DNA of 64,000 nucleotides from Callaeas wilsoni (lineage: Eukaryota > Chordata > Aves > Passeriformes > Callaeidae), in contig VWPU01011874.1 of assembly GCA_013398955.1 (NCBI GenBank), positions 1 through 64,000 on the forward strand, given 5' to 3'. Position numbers and translations under genes: made by a program. Below are positions 49,008 through 62,575 of the stretch, piece by piece. Every line of letters begins with the position of its first letter. The first letter of the stretch is position 1. Under the pieces are notes generated by a model. It saw only the letters and a list, made by a program, of their open reading frames with translations. It had not been told where the DNA came from and did no database searches.

Positions 49008-51759
49008 CAAATTTATCAGAACAGGAATGGCCAGTAATTGCTGCCACCACCAGATTCAGCTTCGGAGGGCAAAGCTACAGCTGCTGGCAACAGAATTAAC
49101 CTTCACTCTGGAGGCTCTCATGATGATTTAGATTCTGTAAGAATAGCATAAATAATTCTGTTTAAAATAAAGCCCATGGAAATCACACTGTGGCAATGCA
49201 GTTTTGCCAAGATTGAAGTCTACAATGATAGAGACACAATGGTTTTTCAGAGAGGGAACAGCAGGACAGCTCATATGTGAGTGGTTGCACTGAGGCTGCC
49301 AAAAGAGATCTAATTCCATCTTTTTCCATCCAGCAAAATTATGTAGCACAAGAGGTTTTGTAAACTGCAGAAGCATTCAGATAGCTTCCTACATACTGCA
49401 GGGGAGAATGTAGCTGTGTACTGGGAAAAGCTAGAAAAAAAATAGATATATAAGCTAACCTCACCAATAATATCTTCAGCATGAAAGGGATTTTTAAGCA
49501 CCTGATGTTTAACAGAAACCAGGATTATTATGTTGGAACACAAGTAAATATTGAACTCCTTAGTGATTTCTCATTGCAGTTTCTTGCCACTGTCCATATT
49601 CCAAATCTCAACACTGGGCTAGACAACAACTCACTCTTTATTAATGAGGAAAGTTTGATCTATAGAGAAGCTCCTCACCATAATCGGTTTACAACAGTAA
49701 TTAAAATTTTTTAAAAAAAGAAAAAAATCTCTGCTTCTTCCTGCTAGCATACCGATGAATAGATCATAATTTTAATCCAAAATGCAAAATAAAAAGGAGA
49801 AAAAAATCCAAGGTCATTTAAACTTGAAATATATTCCTAAGTGCTAAAAAATGAATCAGGATGTGTTTGTGTAAAATTTCAAGGGGCAGAAAAGCAGGAC
49901 TTAAAACCTGAAGGATCTTTTTATGCATGATCATGAATACTGATTTTTCTGACTCATCTGCATCCCTATAGAGAGAGAAGAAATAAGCATGTTTTCCTTT
50001 GGGATCTTAGTTTAAAATGCATCCCTGTGGGATTTAAGTCCCAACAGCAGACTGGAACATGAAAAACAAAATAGCATTTTTCATTTCAAGTCAGAAATGC
50101 GTCTCCATTTTTTTCTGATATTCTAATGTAACATAAAGGTTATTGGATTTTGCATAGCAATGCAAAAAACAAGAAAGCAAAGCAATTAAAGTCTGCACTG
50201 AACAAGAATAAGCATTCACATCTATTTTTCATTTACCAGAAAAAAAAATGTAGCGACATTATTGATATTATTAGTAAAGAGATAATTATTTGCAACATTT
50301 TAAAATACATTTTCAAATATTTTCTAATTTTTTTTTTATTTACTATTCTTATATTTATTAAACAAATGGAAATTGTCCCCAGCTGATATTAACCTTTTAT
50401 ATGGGTTGGCATTTGTACTTTCTTAACCTATGACAATTTTGTAAAAAATTAGAATACCACCATCACAAGTAACATGGGGGTGACATTGCGTGGCAATTTG
50501 CGTCTTCATAAAATACCTAAATCTATTAAAAGTGTCTCAAATTAAAGACTTTTACTTCTTATTTTTAGAATGTTTCTCAAACTAGACTTAATATCACATA
50601 TTCTTCCTTCAGATTTATTTCTCTGCGAAGTATCTCTGGAGCCAGAGATACAAAAATACACATGATACAAATTAATATGCAAGGACCAGCATGACCTCTA
50701 TAGAAAACAGAACGCTTTTTTATAAATTAAATTCTAGCTAAAAAGTTACACACTGTAGGTACCTGAGCCCCTGGTATTGCAAAGTTCATAGGTTCAAACT
50801 CTTAAAACTCTTGTCGTCATGGCATGTTCGGTTCTGAAATAGACACCTTGCTCTGTGAGCAGTGAGGGCAGATGTTTTAACTTCTCTCTCAGAATCTCAA
50901 ACAGCCAACTCTTGAGATGACACATATAACTGCTATTCTTTAAACGGTTCACTTTTCTATATTGGAGCTACATAAATGTGAAAGGAAACTGGACTTGATC
51001 CTGAGTCTTAGGACCTTTTCCCACAAACTTGGCATAATTTCTCGACAAATGAGAAATCCTGTATCCAAGACAAACTATGTCTTGAGTTTTTTTCCCAGAG
51101 ATTGTAATATCATTTGGCAAAAGAAATGTATTTCTGTTTCATAAAACTAATGATTATTGTCCAAGTTTGTTTAATGCCAGAATTCATTTATTATTTTAAT
51201 GGGCTGAATAGTCTTCTCTAAAGTCTAATTAAACTTTTAATAGCCAGCATTATCAGTGTGTTGAACAGTAATGAAGATTATTGTACTGCCAATGTATTGT
51301 GTCCTGGGAGTTCCCCATATCCAGAACAGTCACAGTACGGGAGGGTTGCACAGGACCATTATAAGGGTCTGCACAGCTCTTTTTCTCTGGTGCCCAGAGT
51401 GTAAAGGCTCCCACTGACTGCTGTTCTAGCAGGGTATCTGAATGAAGCTGTTACAGGCACTCTAGAGCCAGTTTACAGAATTTCCGGAGCCATGTTTTCC
51501 AAACCTAGGGCACATGTTTTAGCCCCTTGCAATCAATGACATCTCCTTGTATCCTTCAGCGTGAGAACATGAAAATAGAATGTGAAAGGAAAAACTGTAC
51601 CAAGACTATAAAAACACATTGAGAACCTCAGTTCTAATTTTGTATAAAACCAGCTCCAGGCCAGGGTGAGGAAACACACTAATGCAAAATGCAGACTTTG
51701 AACAGTAGTTTCTGGGTCAGTGCCAATAACACTGTAAAAACAGCTGTAAAAGCAAAACA
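49008..51759. other. Unassigned AT-rich noncoding DNA
   Basis: No gene or repeat family recognised. A modestly GC-richer patch lies at about 51300-51520 without identifiable content. Confidence 0.5.
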
Positions 51760-51835
51760 TAGGTAAAAAAAAGAAAAAAAAAGAAACAAAAACAAAGACA
51801 AAAACAAAGACAAAGAGAAAAACAAACAAACCAGA
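51760..51835. repeat. A-rich low-complexity tract with AAAGAC and AAAC units
   Basis: About 75 bases of A runs broken by G and C, with recurring ACAAAGAC. It explains phenylalanine- and valine-rich minus-strand frames at 51533-51939, which are not genes. Confidence 0.9.
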
Positions 51836-53845
51836 AAACCCAGAATAAACCACACCAAAGTAAATGAACTAAAGCCACAAACACCGAATCTGTCCCCTCT
51901 GGCAAAACTCCATAAATATTTCTGCACTTGTCCTCCCATGCACTGAGCTCTTTAGAATATAAAACATATCCTATTTCTCCCTCTAGAGAGAAAGTTCAGT
52001 TGACAGCCTAGTTATGATAAGCAGCCTGTATTTAACTGTGGTTATTTACAAATGCAAATTAACATACATTTTAGAGGTTAAATGTTGTTTGGTAGTTGTT
52101 GTCATTGTCTTTTTATATTTTTTTTTTTTTTAATTTTCTAGTGAAAATTATTCAGTATGAGGTCCTTGCCAAGAATTAAATGGACCAGAAAAAAAGTCTT
52201 TGTTCAATTTATGATGATGGTTAAATTAGTTACCACTCATTTATGACTATTCTAAATTATATCTCTCATTTTAATAAATGCACAAATATCCTTCAATTCT
52301 TGTACATCCTATGCAATTCATTAATTCCATTGGAAGGAAAGAAAAAACCCATAAGAAAAGATGTAAAGAAAAAATGCTTCTTTTCAAAAGCCTATTTTAA
52401 CCTTAAGGGAAAACAAGCAAAGTAAATCCAATTTTAGGCATCCCTTCCAATTCTCCACTCCTGGTGTTGAGTTTCTAATTGAAAAGATTTCCCCAAAGTA
52501 CATGATATTAGAGCAATGATATGGGTTAATTGCAGAATTTATTGGGTGGTGATATGGAAAAATTAACATGCATCACTGTGTAATTCAAATAATTTTCTAT
52601 GGCAATCCTATGAAATAACCTCAATTCTAATGTAGGATAATGTAAGCTTTTTTCAATATCAATTAGGAATGACATCTCATAAGTCCTGCTGGGAATCGCA
52701 TACCCTGATACCACTGAAAGTCAGTATGAGTTGGCTTCCAGTCTTCCTATAACCCCAGAAAAACACCGAACAGTGTTTTAGGCTACAACCTCTAAAAAAA
52801 TAAAAGGACAAGGAAACAGGAATCTCCATTCAGCAAGTTGCTAAATTCTTAAGTATTCCCTGTCCTGGGTTTGAGATAAACAAGCACCATAGGTGCAGAG
52901 GTTTGAAATATGATAGGCAGCATTACCCTAATTCATCTCTTGGCTTTTCTTCAAGTTTAGACAATTTGGAAGACAGGGAGGGTGGGTGTCTTTTTGCATA
53001 AGCATCTGGGAAAACCCTGCAGTATGCCAAATTTTTTTTTTTTTTATATTTTCAGTCACACTGTTACAGGATGTAATAAATACGTTCCTTTCATCCTTTA
53101 ATCTTCTCAACTTGAATGTTAAGGGCTAAATAAAATGTTAATACTTAAACTTTTTTCCCTTTCTTAAAAACTCTGAAGAGCATTTTGAAAAAAAAAATAC
53201 GGCATAACAGAGGTATCTTGATTTTGTTTTCTTGTCAAACAGAAGAAGAAAATGAGAAACTAATATACGTACTAGATAAATAACTGCTTGGTTCTATTCA
53301 GTAGCTTTTTCTCCTTTTATAATTTTTTTCCTATACCTCCAACTCCCTATCTTCATTTTAAACATCCTCTAAAATTAAGCTTGTTGCTGCTTACACAGTA
53401 CTAAATTTTGTGATCATCGGCATCTGGCTGAAAATATTTGCTGTAGTTCTTTTGGGAGCAGGGATCTTTTCTTTTGATTTTAAGCTGCTACTTTTTTAGA
53501 TTTAATATTTCATAAAAGTCTTGATATAATCTAGGAATTAATTATGTGCATAAATGATAACAGATAGAATTGGAATCAAATGCAGTGATTCATTACAAAT
53601 TTTATAACAGACACCAATTTATACTTTATCCACACACTTGCCTTGAACCTCCATCTTGTGATTTCCCTTTCTATCCTAGTCATTAAAATTATATACGAAA
53701 AGAATACATGCAATTTGAAAGCTGACTTTTCACTTTATTTGTTTTCTTTTTCATCAGAGAGTGCAAGAAACTTTATTAGATGAAATTGCCATAGGACTTT
53801 ACCCTAGTTGTTATATCATATTTGGCATATGATACAAAAGAAGTG
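51836..53845. other. Unassigned AT-rich noncoding DNA
   Basis: A poly-T run near 52120, another at about 53031-53045, and no recognised gene or repeat. Confidence 0.5.
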
Positions 53846-53981
53846 GCAGATGTGAAAGCTGATAAAACAAGAAAGGTCTGAAATGGAGACAATTCCCACT
53901 CTAGGTAATTAGACAGTACACTCTATGAGCAAGAAAAACACTGAGATTATGAGTTTGACTTGTTTGGTCAAGGTGAAAACA
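53846..53981 (+). repeat. Unidentified dispersed repeat, copy B
   Basis: Copy B starts GCAGATGTGAAAGCTGATAA, matching copy A at 48909. It later contains TTGACTTGTTTGGTCAAGG then TGAAAACA, matching copy A's second block. The gap between the blocks is about 37 bases longer here. Shared order and orientation indicate common descent, either as an old interspersed repeat or as a diverged local duplication. Confidence 0.5.
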
Positions 53982-54676
53982 TGTGCAAATGTTTTCCAGG
54001 AAGACCAGGAGGTACTGCCATAAGTTTGCACCCAGGACAGTTTGGTTGCAATTGCTAGCGGCAATATCACCAATCTATCTCAGAGCACTTGCACTTATTT
54101 AGCATCAACAGCAGGAGAAAAAGTGAGCTTGCAGATGACCTAGTACTGACAAGAGCTGTTGCATTTGTGTATAGCAAGAGGGGACACTTGTTTTCCCTAG
54201 ATGTTAAATGCTGTCATTCAGAAAAAAAAAAAAAGTTGAAAGAAAAAGTAATAAAAAAAGAAAAGTAATAAAAAATAATACCAGTGTCAGGCCTAACATG
54301 ATGCATCACAGAATTTCTTCCACTGTTTCCATCATGAGGACAGTAAACCTAAAAATTGCCATTATTGCCTGATAAATGTTTATTTTGAAGATCTATACAG
54401 AAGATTGACAGTTCGGCACAGTGTGAATGCTAGATCAATCATATTTCTCTATATGGATTTTAGATATACTGTAGAGGCTCAATTAATTTAATTAAGAGAG
54501 ATCAACTCAGAACAATTATATGAGTAAATTCAGATGAAAAATTTATTACAGAATACACAAATTTAACACATGTATGCAAATGTATTGCTTGTTTGAATGT
54601 ACTTGTAGTACCAAATTTCTTCTGCTGTTTTCTTAAATCTGTATATTGGGTCATTTATATTTATGTGTAGAATACA
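53982..54676. other. Unassigned AT-rich noncoding DNA
   Basis: Contains an A-rich stretch at 54222-54282 with a repeated AAAAGTAATAAAAAA unit. No gene was recognised. Confidence 0.5.
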
Positions 54677-55505
54677 GAAATCATAGAATCATAGAAGAGT
54701 TTGGGTTGGAAGGTTTCCCTGAAACAGGTGCAGTAGCTTGCACTTGGTTCCATTGAAGCTTATGAGGTTCCCATAAGTCCATTTCTCAGTCTTGTCCTGA
54801 TCCCTCTGGATGGCATCTCATCCTTCAGGTGTGTCAACTATGCAACTCAGCTTGGTGTCTTCTTCAAACTTGCTGAGGATGCACTCAATTCCTTCATCTA
54901 CACCATTCATGACAGTATTAAAGAGTACTGGTCCAATACAAATTAATCCTGACATGAGGAGCACCACTCATGACTGATCTCCATCTGGACATTGAGCCAC
55001 AGATCCCTAATCTCTTGATGTGATCATTCAGGCAATTCTTCATCCACTGAACAGTCACCCATTGAATCCATTTCCCTCCAAGTTAGAGAGAGGGATGTTT
55101 TGGGGACCATGTCAAAGACCTTACAGAACTCCAAATAAATTTCATCTGTAACCATTCCCTTGCCCACTGATGTAGTCACGCCACCAGAGAAGGCACTAGG
55201 CTGGTGACACAGCACTTGCCCTTGGTGAAGCCATTCTGGCTATCACAAATTACCTCCCTGTTCTTCATGTGCCTTAGCAAAGCTTCCAGCAGGATCTGTT
55301 TCGTGATTTTCCCAGGCACAGTGGTGAGTCTGACAAGTTGGTAATTCCTAGAATACTCCTTTCCATTCTTTTAAAAAATGGGATGTGATATTTCCATTTT
55401 TTCTGGTTACCTGGGACTTGACCTGATTGCCATGATTTTCAAACATCAAGGAGAGTGGCTTGGCAACTACATCAGCCAGTATTGCAAGGACTCTGGGAGA
55501 AGCAG
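54677..55505 (-). mobile_element. CR1 LINE, minus strand, RT core joined to 3' end by deletion
   Basis: In plus orientation it opens with ATCATAGAATCATAGAAGAG and TTTGGGTTGGAAGG, the CR1 3' terminus. Within about 45 bases it switches to reverse-transcriptase sequence. On the minus strand SKFEEDTKL marks the FADD catalytic box with alanine-aspartate changed to glutamate-glutamate. The fragment continues 5'-ward through the RT core (TGDTSVP-like and FSKAFD-like regions, now EFCKVFDMVPK) to about 55505. The large deletion removes the C-terminal ORF2 and most of the 3' UTR. It is non-functional. Confidence 0.88.
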
Positions 55506-55716
55506 TATAGCAAGTATACATATTTCTTTAGATTCCGTTCCTTAAGTTAAACCTATAAGAGAATGTGGAAATATTTTCCTACAAAAATAAATAGGAGAGA
55601 TTAACAAAGTTACTGGTGTCCTTGGGGTTCTAATCTTTAGAATTAACTCTTTCTTTTCCTTTTCATTATAAATTTTTTAAATCTCACTTTCATTTCTCTT
55701 CATCCATCTCTTTCTC
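55506..55716. other. Spacer between two oppositely oriented CR1 fragments
   Basis: About 210 bases of unassigned AT-rich DNA. The two 5'-truncated ends face each other across it. Confidence 0.6.
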
Positions 55717-56140
55717 CAGAGAAGGGCAACAAAGCTGGTGAGCGGTCTGTAACACAAGTCTAGAAGTGGCTGAGGGAGCTGGGGGTGTTTAGCCTGGAGA
55801 AGAGGAAATTCAGGGGTGACCTTATCGCTCTCTGTGACTTCCAGAAAGGCAGTCATAGTGGGGTAGAGGTTGGTCAGTTCTCCCAGAAAACCAGTGACAG
55901 TCCTAAATGTTCCCCAGGGGACATTTAGGTTGGACATTAGGAAGAATTTCTTCACAGATAGGCTGATTGGGCATTGCAGTGGGCTGCCCAGGGAGGTAGT
56001 GGAGTCACCATCCCTGGAGGAGCTTAAGGAAAGACTGGATGTGTCGCTGAGTGCCATGGCCTGGTTGACAAGGTGGTGTTCAGTCAATGGTTGGACTTGA
56101 TGATCTCAGAGGTCCTTTCCAGCCTAACTGATCCTGTGAT
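55717..56140 (+). mobile_element. CR1 LINE 3' end, plus strand
   Basis: It runs from AGAAGGGCAACAAAGCTGG through TTTAGCCTGGAGAAGAGG, AGGTTGGACATTAGGAAGAA and GTGGAGTCACCATCCCTGG to the terminus (GGTTGGACTTGATGATCTC, then TCCTGTGATT). This covers the C-terminal end of ORF2 and the 3' UTR. The DNA is well preserved relative to other copies here, but the reading frame is broken and the element is 5'-truncated. Confidence 0.92.
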
Positions 56141-57065
56141 TTCCTCAATTTTTCCCCTTAATTCCTTGAACTTCCTGATCTTCTTTAGATTGTTTCAACT
56201 TTCCGTTCTTTGTCTACTCTGGGCCTGAGTTTATCTGTCTGCTTGTCTGTCTATCCATATTCATAATTATATCCTGAATATGCATACTCTAATTTTATTC
56301 ATTTACCAGAAGATAAGATCAGTATCTAGTCTATTTAGGCATTTGGACAGGAGAAAAATCAATAAACAATTTTATTGAAGGTAGGAGTGCAACTTCTTTG
56401 CTATCAGGTACGGAAAAGTGATTTTTAGCTGGAGTCCAGTGGCAGGCAGTCTTTCAAAAATTCCTTTTGGAGTCTTGAAGAGGGTTGCAGAGATCAGTCC
56501 CTCCAGGAATATTATAACTTGCTGCCTATTTCATGGCTGGCTTGCCCTGACACTCAATGCCAGGAAAGAGAAAGGGATGTAGTGAGGTTGTCTTTGATCA
56601 TTGTGTGTATGAAACAGTAAAGTTCCGTGTGCTGCAAAGTTCAGGAAACAGAAACTTGATTAATTAATAAAATTATTTAGTCTTTTTTTTTTTTGATAAT
56701 TTTTTTCAGACTCATTGAAGGAATGAGGGAAGCTCCCTCTCTTACTTGTCTTTGCAGCTTCTAGGTAGAATGCAGTCCACAGCAACCAGTTTGAGATGGC
56801 TATCAAGATACTTTTGATGTTTTAATTCTCCATTTATAAGAAACACCATACTGGGCCAAGACAAGATAGGGTATCTTAATTATGTTTTACAGGATGCTTG
56901 CAAAGAAGAATTTCTGAACAGACCAGAAATACCTTATAGAAAATAGGACATAAATGCAAGAAGAGTAGTCCAAATAGGTATTTTAGAGAGATCATCAATC
57001 AGAAAATATCCTACTCTGCTAGAGTCTATGGTTACCCCAAAGGAAATGCTTAAATAAACTAAACC
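56141..57065. other. Unassigned noncoding DNA
   Basis: No recognised gene or repeat, apart from a CTGTCTGCTTGTCTGTCT patch near 56240 and a poly-T run near 56682. Confidence 0.5.
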
Positions 57066-57128
57066 CTGTCTTTGTCTTTGTCTTTGTCTTTGCCTTTGTC
57101 TTTGTCTCTGTCTCTGTCTCTGTCTTTC
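57066..57128. repeat. (GTCTTT)n / (GTCTCT)n hexanucleotide microsatellite
   Basis: About ten hexamer units, first GTCTTT and then GTCTCT, followed by a further pyrimidine-rich tail to about 57150. The minus-strand translation gives an artefactual alternating RQ or KD peptide. Confidence 0.95.
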
Positions 57129-57150
57129 CTCTTTCCTCTTTTTCTTTCTC

Positions 57151-60100
57151 TGCATAATTTTCCTCTTTTTCCTTTTAGTCCCTTTGTTTTTGGAATTTTT
57201 TTTATTCTAAGTATTTTTCTCACAGAGAAACAACTGTTAGTGCACTGAACATTCACTGAGGAAGGTTTTTGGAACAGGTCCTAAAACACTCAATATTTTA
57301 TGGTTGTGTTATGACAACAAAAATTCCTCTGCAAAAAGTACAAAATCCTTGTATTTCATAGTGATTTTCACAGTCAAACAGAATGTTGATCATCTATTTG
57401 CCTTGTTTCTTTTTTTTCCTTTCTTTGAGAATTGCACCATAACTTATAGATCATGTTCATAAGGATATGTAAAATGAAATTTTCTTTAAAATGAAAACTA
57501 ATCCACTAATAATATGTTAGAAAGGAATCAACTGTTAGATCAGCAATGCAATCACTCAATATGTGAGGAAGCAAGTTCAAAGCATAACTCTTCAAATTCT
57601 GTTTTTCTTTTCTTCTAGATTAATTATATAGGTAAGAACCAATGGAGTATTCTAGAGTGGCATAATCTGTGCATTACATGAAAATTTTATCACTCTGAAT
57701 TTATTTGTAGCCCATAGTATGGAAGATATATCCAGCATAAATTGGAAATTGGAGTCTCTGCTCAGAGATGTTGAAGTGAAAAAGAGCCATAAAACAGACT
57801 AAGCAAGTTTTGCTTTGGAATAATCTGAACCTCGCAGTTGTGATAACCTTCCCACAGAACAAGAAATTGAATTTTGACACATAGATAGTGGTCACATAAA
57901 TAAAAATTCGATTACAAAGTTGGCTGTTTGGGATGGAAATGTCTAACTTTCTTTAACAGAAATTCTATTTTAGAAAATATTTTTTTGAGAAGACAAAATT
58001 ATTCCTTAATTCTCTAACATAACCAAATTTTAATTTTTTAAGGTCAAGACATGCTATTACGTAGAAAAATTCTTAGTCCATTTATTCTTATATCCAGAAA
58101 TGTGAAAGTAATTATGATGAGAGTCTTTAATTGTAAAAATATTATTTATCTTGGGTGTTTCAGTAATAAGACATTATTATTTTTCCTAAATATTACAAAT
58201 TAGTAGTTCTTAGTACAATATCTTGAGTTCTATAATTCAACTGTAATTCCGTAGAAAAGGAAAACTCTTTCAGCATAAGGTATATGCTAGAAACATATAG
58301 AAATGCAATTTAATACAGTTGTCATCCAGAAGATAATGGAATGTGTCTGACCTACACACACGTTTGTTCTTGTCCCATGTCTCTTCTACACCCACCTGTA
58401 TGAAAGCCTCTGTAGTTAAGTTTTTGTTTGATGTACTCTAGATTTAGCTAGACATCAAAGGGGTTCAGAAATAACTTGGAAATAAGTACAAGTAATCCCA
58501 CAAGTAATTCAGTAGCATCAAGCTGAGCTGTTCTTTTAACGAGAAAACAAAATAAATATATCACTTATATCAGCACAGGTTTTTAAATTAGAATTCTGAA
58601 ATTTTATCAGATATTTTGACTACTTCAGTAGACTCCAGGTCTATAAGTAATATAGATCTCTTCCATATATATTAAAAATACATAAAATCCCAGGAGAGAG
58701 AGGGAACTCTAACTATTCTTTAATCAGATATGCACTGCTGTTCATTTTGCTTACTGATGAAGTGAGTTCGGGTTCACATGCAAGAAATATTTAAGTTAGC
58801 AAGTATTAAAAAGGAATATACTTTCCACTTTTTGCTATTTAAAGAGTTGAAATAGGTTTACTGCACTTGGAACTGGGCATTTGATCTGCTCTTCTAATGA
58901 ATGTAGTTCTTGCTGTAGAAAGGCTTAGAAATGCCTTCTTTAATCAAACCACCACAATTTAGAGCATTCCTGATAGTTGCTACTGTATAACAAGGGCAAG
59001 CTTCTTTTCATGCAGCCTTAGGAAAATGAATGCAGCTCTCTCTAAAAAAGCTGTTGCTTTTTGAGAGCAAAATATGTGCAAATAATTTTTGACTGTTTCT
59101 TTTGATGGATGCCTGATAAATATTTAAAGTTATCAATTCATATACTCAAGATAAAATTATTTATTGTATTTCCTGGCAAGCCTCATATTTCATCATATTA
59201 GGTTATAATATATTTGAGTCTGAATAGATCAGTGTTTTCAACTTTTGAATTCACTCTAATGGCAATGAAATGAAAACAGAAATCATGATTACCACAGTAA
59301 GAAATCAAAGACTAAAACATCTAAAAATTTTGTCTCATACAACCATGAGCAGGAAAAAGAAAGAAAGGAAAAATTAGTCAACAAGCTGGCTAAGCTACAA
59401 TAAATTACTACAATATAAGGCCTTCAAATTTTTAACCCATGCAAGCAGATTAAATATGTCTGGGAAGATTTACGACTACTGAGGCCATCTGGCACAGATG
59501 GGCACGTGTCTATGCTGATAAAGTCTCTTAATCTCCAGAACAAGGACACTGCATGCAAACTGCTTGTTAAGGATAGTTCCTGGGATGTACTGGACCCTAA
59601 ATCCAGCCCAGAGATTATTTGAAAAAATACTAGTTGGCAGAAAGAAGTAATACTTCATATTGGTGACTGAGGTCCAATACCAAGGATGAGTCACTGGCCT
59701 GGTTCATTTCCTAGTATTGTAGCAGTGGACTACTGTTAAGTGTTGAAAGATAAGGACAAAAACCCAAGTTTGCCATCAGGCTTAAAGTTTCTAATCAAGG
59801 ATCTTCATCTGGACAGGAAGTAGTTTTGGATCCATAAACTGAAGAGATTTGAAAATTGCAAGGATGGACCAGGTTCTCCTTGAACATGCAGAGAGAGGGC
59901 AGCATTGCAACTCCGGCAGTGGTGAAAGGAACATGCTTTGGGAGACACATTTATGAGCTGTTCTGAGGTTGTTTATGAGTTGCTCATAGGCTGAAAATGG
60001 TGGCTATTTTGGTAGAAGTGTATTTTTCACTAAGTGAGCCAAATTAAAAGTCTTTAATTAGTGACTTGATTTTAAATTGATTTAGTAGTTAAGTATCTTT

Positions 60101-62575
60101 TTAACAATGACCAAAGCACAATGATTTCCAGAAACAGGTGGTGGATAGGAGCTATCTATATAGGGTGGCATATTTTAAAATTCAAGAATAGTCAAAGTGC
60201 TTCAGATACTCTGGGATCCAGGTACAGATACTCTGTAGCTGTGCCTTCTTGATGACAGCCTGAGCTGCTCAAATAATCAATGTTTCTTGTGATCTGTGTG
60301 TGAAAGAGTGATTTATATTCCCTTTGAAATAAAAGCTGAGAACAGGACAAGAAAAGCTGTCACTTTGCACTCTTTATTGCCCTCTTTGCCCTATCTCACA
60401 TATCAAAGAAGGTATTTCACTACAAGGTCACATGCTTGTCATAGGTGAGGCTGGTAAAGAGTCATAAGGGCCATGTAAGGAAGCTAGAATTACTTTAATG
60501 CCTACAGAGAGAAAAGAAGGTAGGAAAGTGAAAGAGAGATACATATGTTGGACTGCAGCACAGGCACACACTCAATATTAGGTCTAATGGGAAGTAGATT
60601 GCTTCCACCAAAGAGTTCTGGGAGCAACTAGAAAATTCTTTTCTGGGTATATTCCATTTTAGCAAAATGAGTATGGAATAGTAAAAGGAAGGTTTTTAAA
60701 TGTCCTTCCTGAGTTTTTTAAAGGAGAGCAGCAGATTTAATTGTATTTCCCCCTAGAGCTGATAGGAATGATACAGCAACATCCTCAACTCTGCTTCAAG
60801 ATATCCCAGTACTCATTTAGGTCTCTTAATATTCTATAAATATCAGTGTTGTCAACAGCAGGAAAGTCAACAGAATGAAGCCCTGAGATAATAGATTTCT
60901 TCTTTGAAAATCAAGAACATAAATTAATGAGTGAATAAATATGTGACTTGTGGATATTGTTTGTGACTACCAGCCACTGGCAAACAGAGAGGTTGTTACA
61001 AGGGAAACATAATTTAGGCTGGTTTCTAAAAAGTAGTATTCAAATCCTATCTGTGCTGGAGCCTAGAGTTCTCTACCTTCACTGAAGTTTTGAGGTAAAT
61101 CTTCCTTCATCTTCTCCTTACATTAAGCTTTCTAAGAATAGAGAGTGGTTTTTATTCTCTAAAGATATATTTCATCATCATTAAAACAAAAAGAATTAAA
61201 ACAACTCAGTTCTTCTGGGTAAAACGTAATGGACTGGAAGAAGTTTGAAAGCAAAATCCTGGCCACTGTGTTACCATTAATTCCCACTAGTTTTTATACT
61301 CGGATAAGCAATTTTCAGTATTCTTCTGGGCTGCAGCAATACAGACGTTTGTGTGCTTTAATGTTTGGCTGATGTTAAATGATTTCCAGGATGTCTGGCG
61401 GACTGCAGCTACTTGACTCCCAAGAAAACAGCAGTGTTTAAAAAGTAGTTGTGGTGTCCAGTGCTTGGGATTGCAAAACACATGCCCCATGTTCAACATA
61501 GTCCCCAGTAGATCCCTAATAAAAGGTTTTTTGGTTGTTTTTTTTTCTTTTACATTACATAGCACACCTGACTGTCCATTTCCTAGTCTCAAAAGTCTCT
61601 TAAACATCTGTCTGTGTTACAGCCTTTCCTGCCCTTTGTGTCTGGCTCAATCTCCCTGTCCCAAACCCTTCTCCAGAAATTTGTCTCCCTGCTTTACTTG
61701 CTCTTTTCCCGGCTTTCTTAGTCACTTCCAATTGAAGAGCAACCTGCCCCTGCCTCCAAAGGCTCTCTGTCAGCATGAAGCAAACAAGCAGCGTTTATTT
61801 TCCTGCTGTGCAGTTGCAGGTCTTTTAAAGGAACGCTACACATAGTACATGGGGGACAAACAAAGCAGATATTCATCTTAAGGATAATTCACCTCAAACA
61901 TTGGGCACTATCCTCAATTTAGCTCAGTTTGTGTTCTCTTTTTTGTTTGTACAGTTGCTTAATTACATAAGGGTAGTCATCAGTCCTGACATCAAGGACG
62001 CATTCAGTCAAACTCTGGAAAGTGCTTCTCAAGCCCCCTACTCACCATTGAAGTGGGGGACTTGCAGACTGTGAAACTCAGAAAGTAACTAAGTTTTCAT
62101 TTATTTTTTTTTCCTCGCCAAGAATGCCATTGAAATAGGCACAAAAGGTAGTACATTTCAGTATAACACTGGAAAAATATGAGGAAATATAACATATAAG
62201 TTTAGTGTCAAATATTTTTAAATTTTCAGTGTTACCATCATTTTTCATAATTTTACTAATTTGAATACTGAAGAAGATAATTCTTTTTTTTTAAAAACTT
62301 ATTGAATATAAATTTTAAAACTCATTGGTCAATATAATGTATTTCAGTTAAATGCTGTGAAAAAGCAGTGCCCACACAAGATTAATGTACAGGAAAACAT
62401 AGCGTGTAATAGACACTTTTATTATGAATATAATTTACTTGAGAATATGTACCATCATGGCACAGTCTCTGAATCTGCAGTCAAAAGATATGAATAAAAG
62501 AAAGCAAAAATCCAGAAGCAAGAATATCATCTTCATACTATTTTTACTGTTACTGCTAATCTGTACAACACTTAC
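57151..62575. other. Unassigned AT-rich noncoding DNA
   Basis: About 5.4 kb with no recognised repeat family or gene. A 126-codon plus frame at 61465-61845 is rich in S, P, L and C because its DNA is pyrimidine-rich, and no domain is evident. Confidence 0.55.

Noticed and set aside
51533..51939. Hydrophobic FVFVF-type minus frames suggesting a membrane protein
   Set aside because: Translation of an A-rich low-complexity tract.
55677..56087. 136-codon minus frame
   Set aside because: Antisense of the CR1 3' end at 55717-56140.
56934..57256. RQRQRQ and KDKDKD minus peptides
   Set aside because: Translation of the GTCTTT/GTCTCT microsatellite in two frames.
61465..61845. 126-codon S/P/C-rich plus frame
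   Set aside because: Explained by pyrimidine-rich DNA; no start context, domain or splice support.
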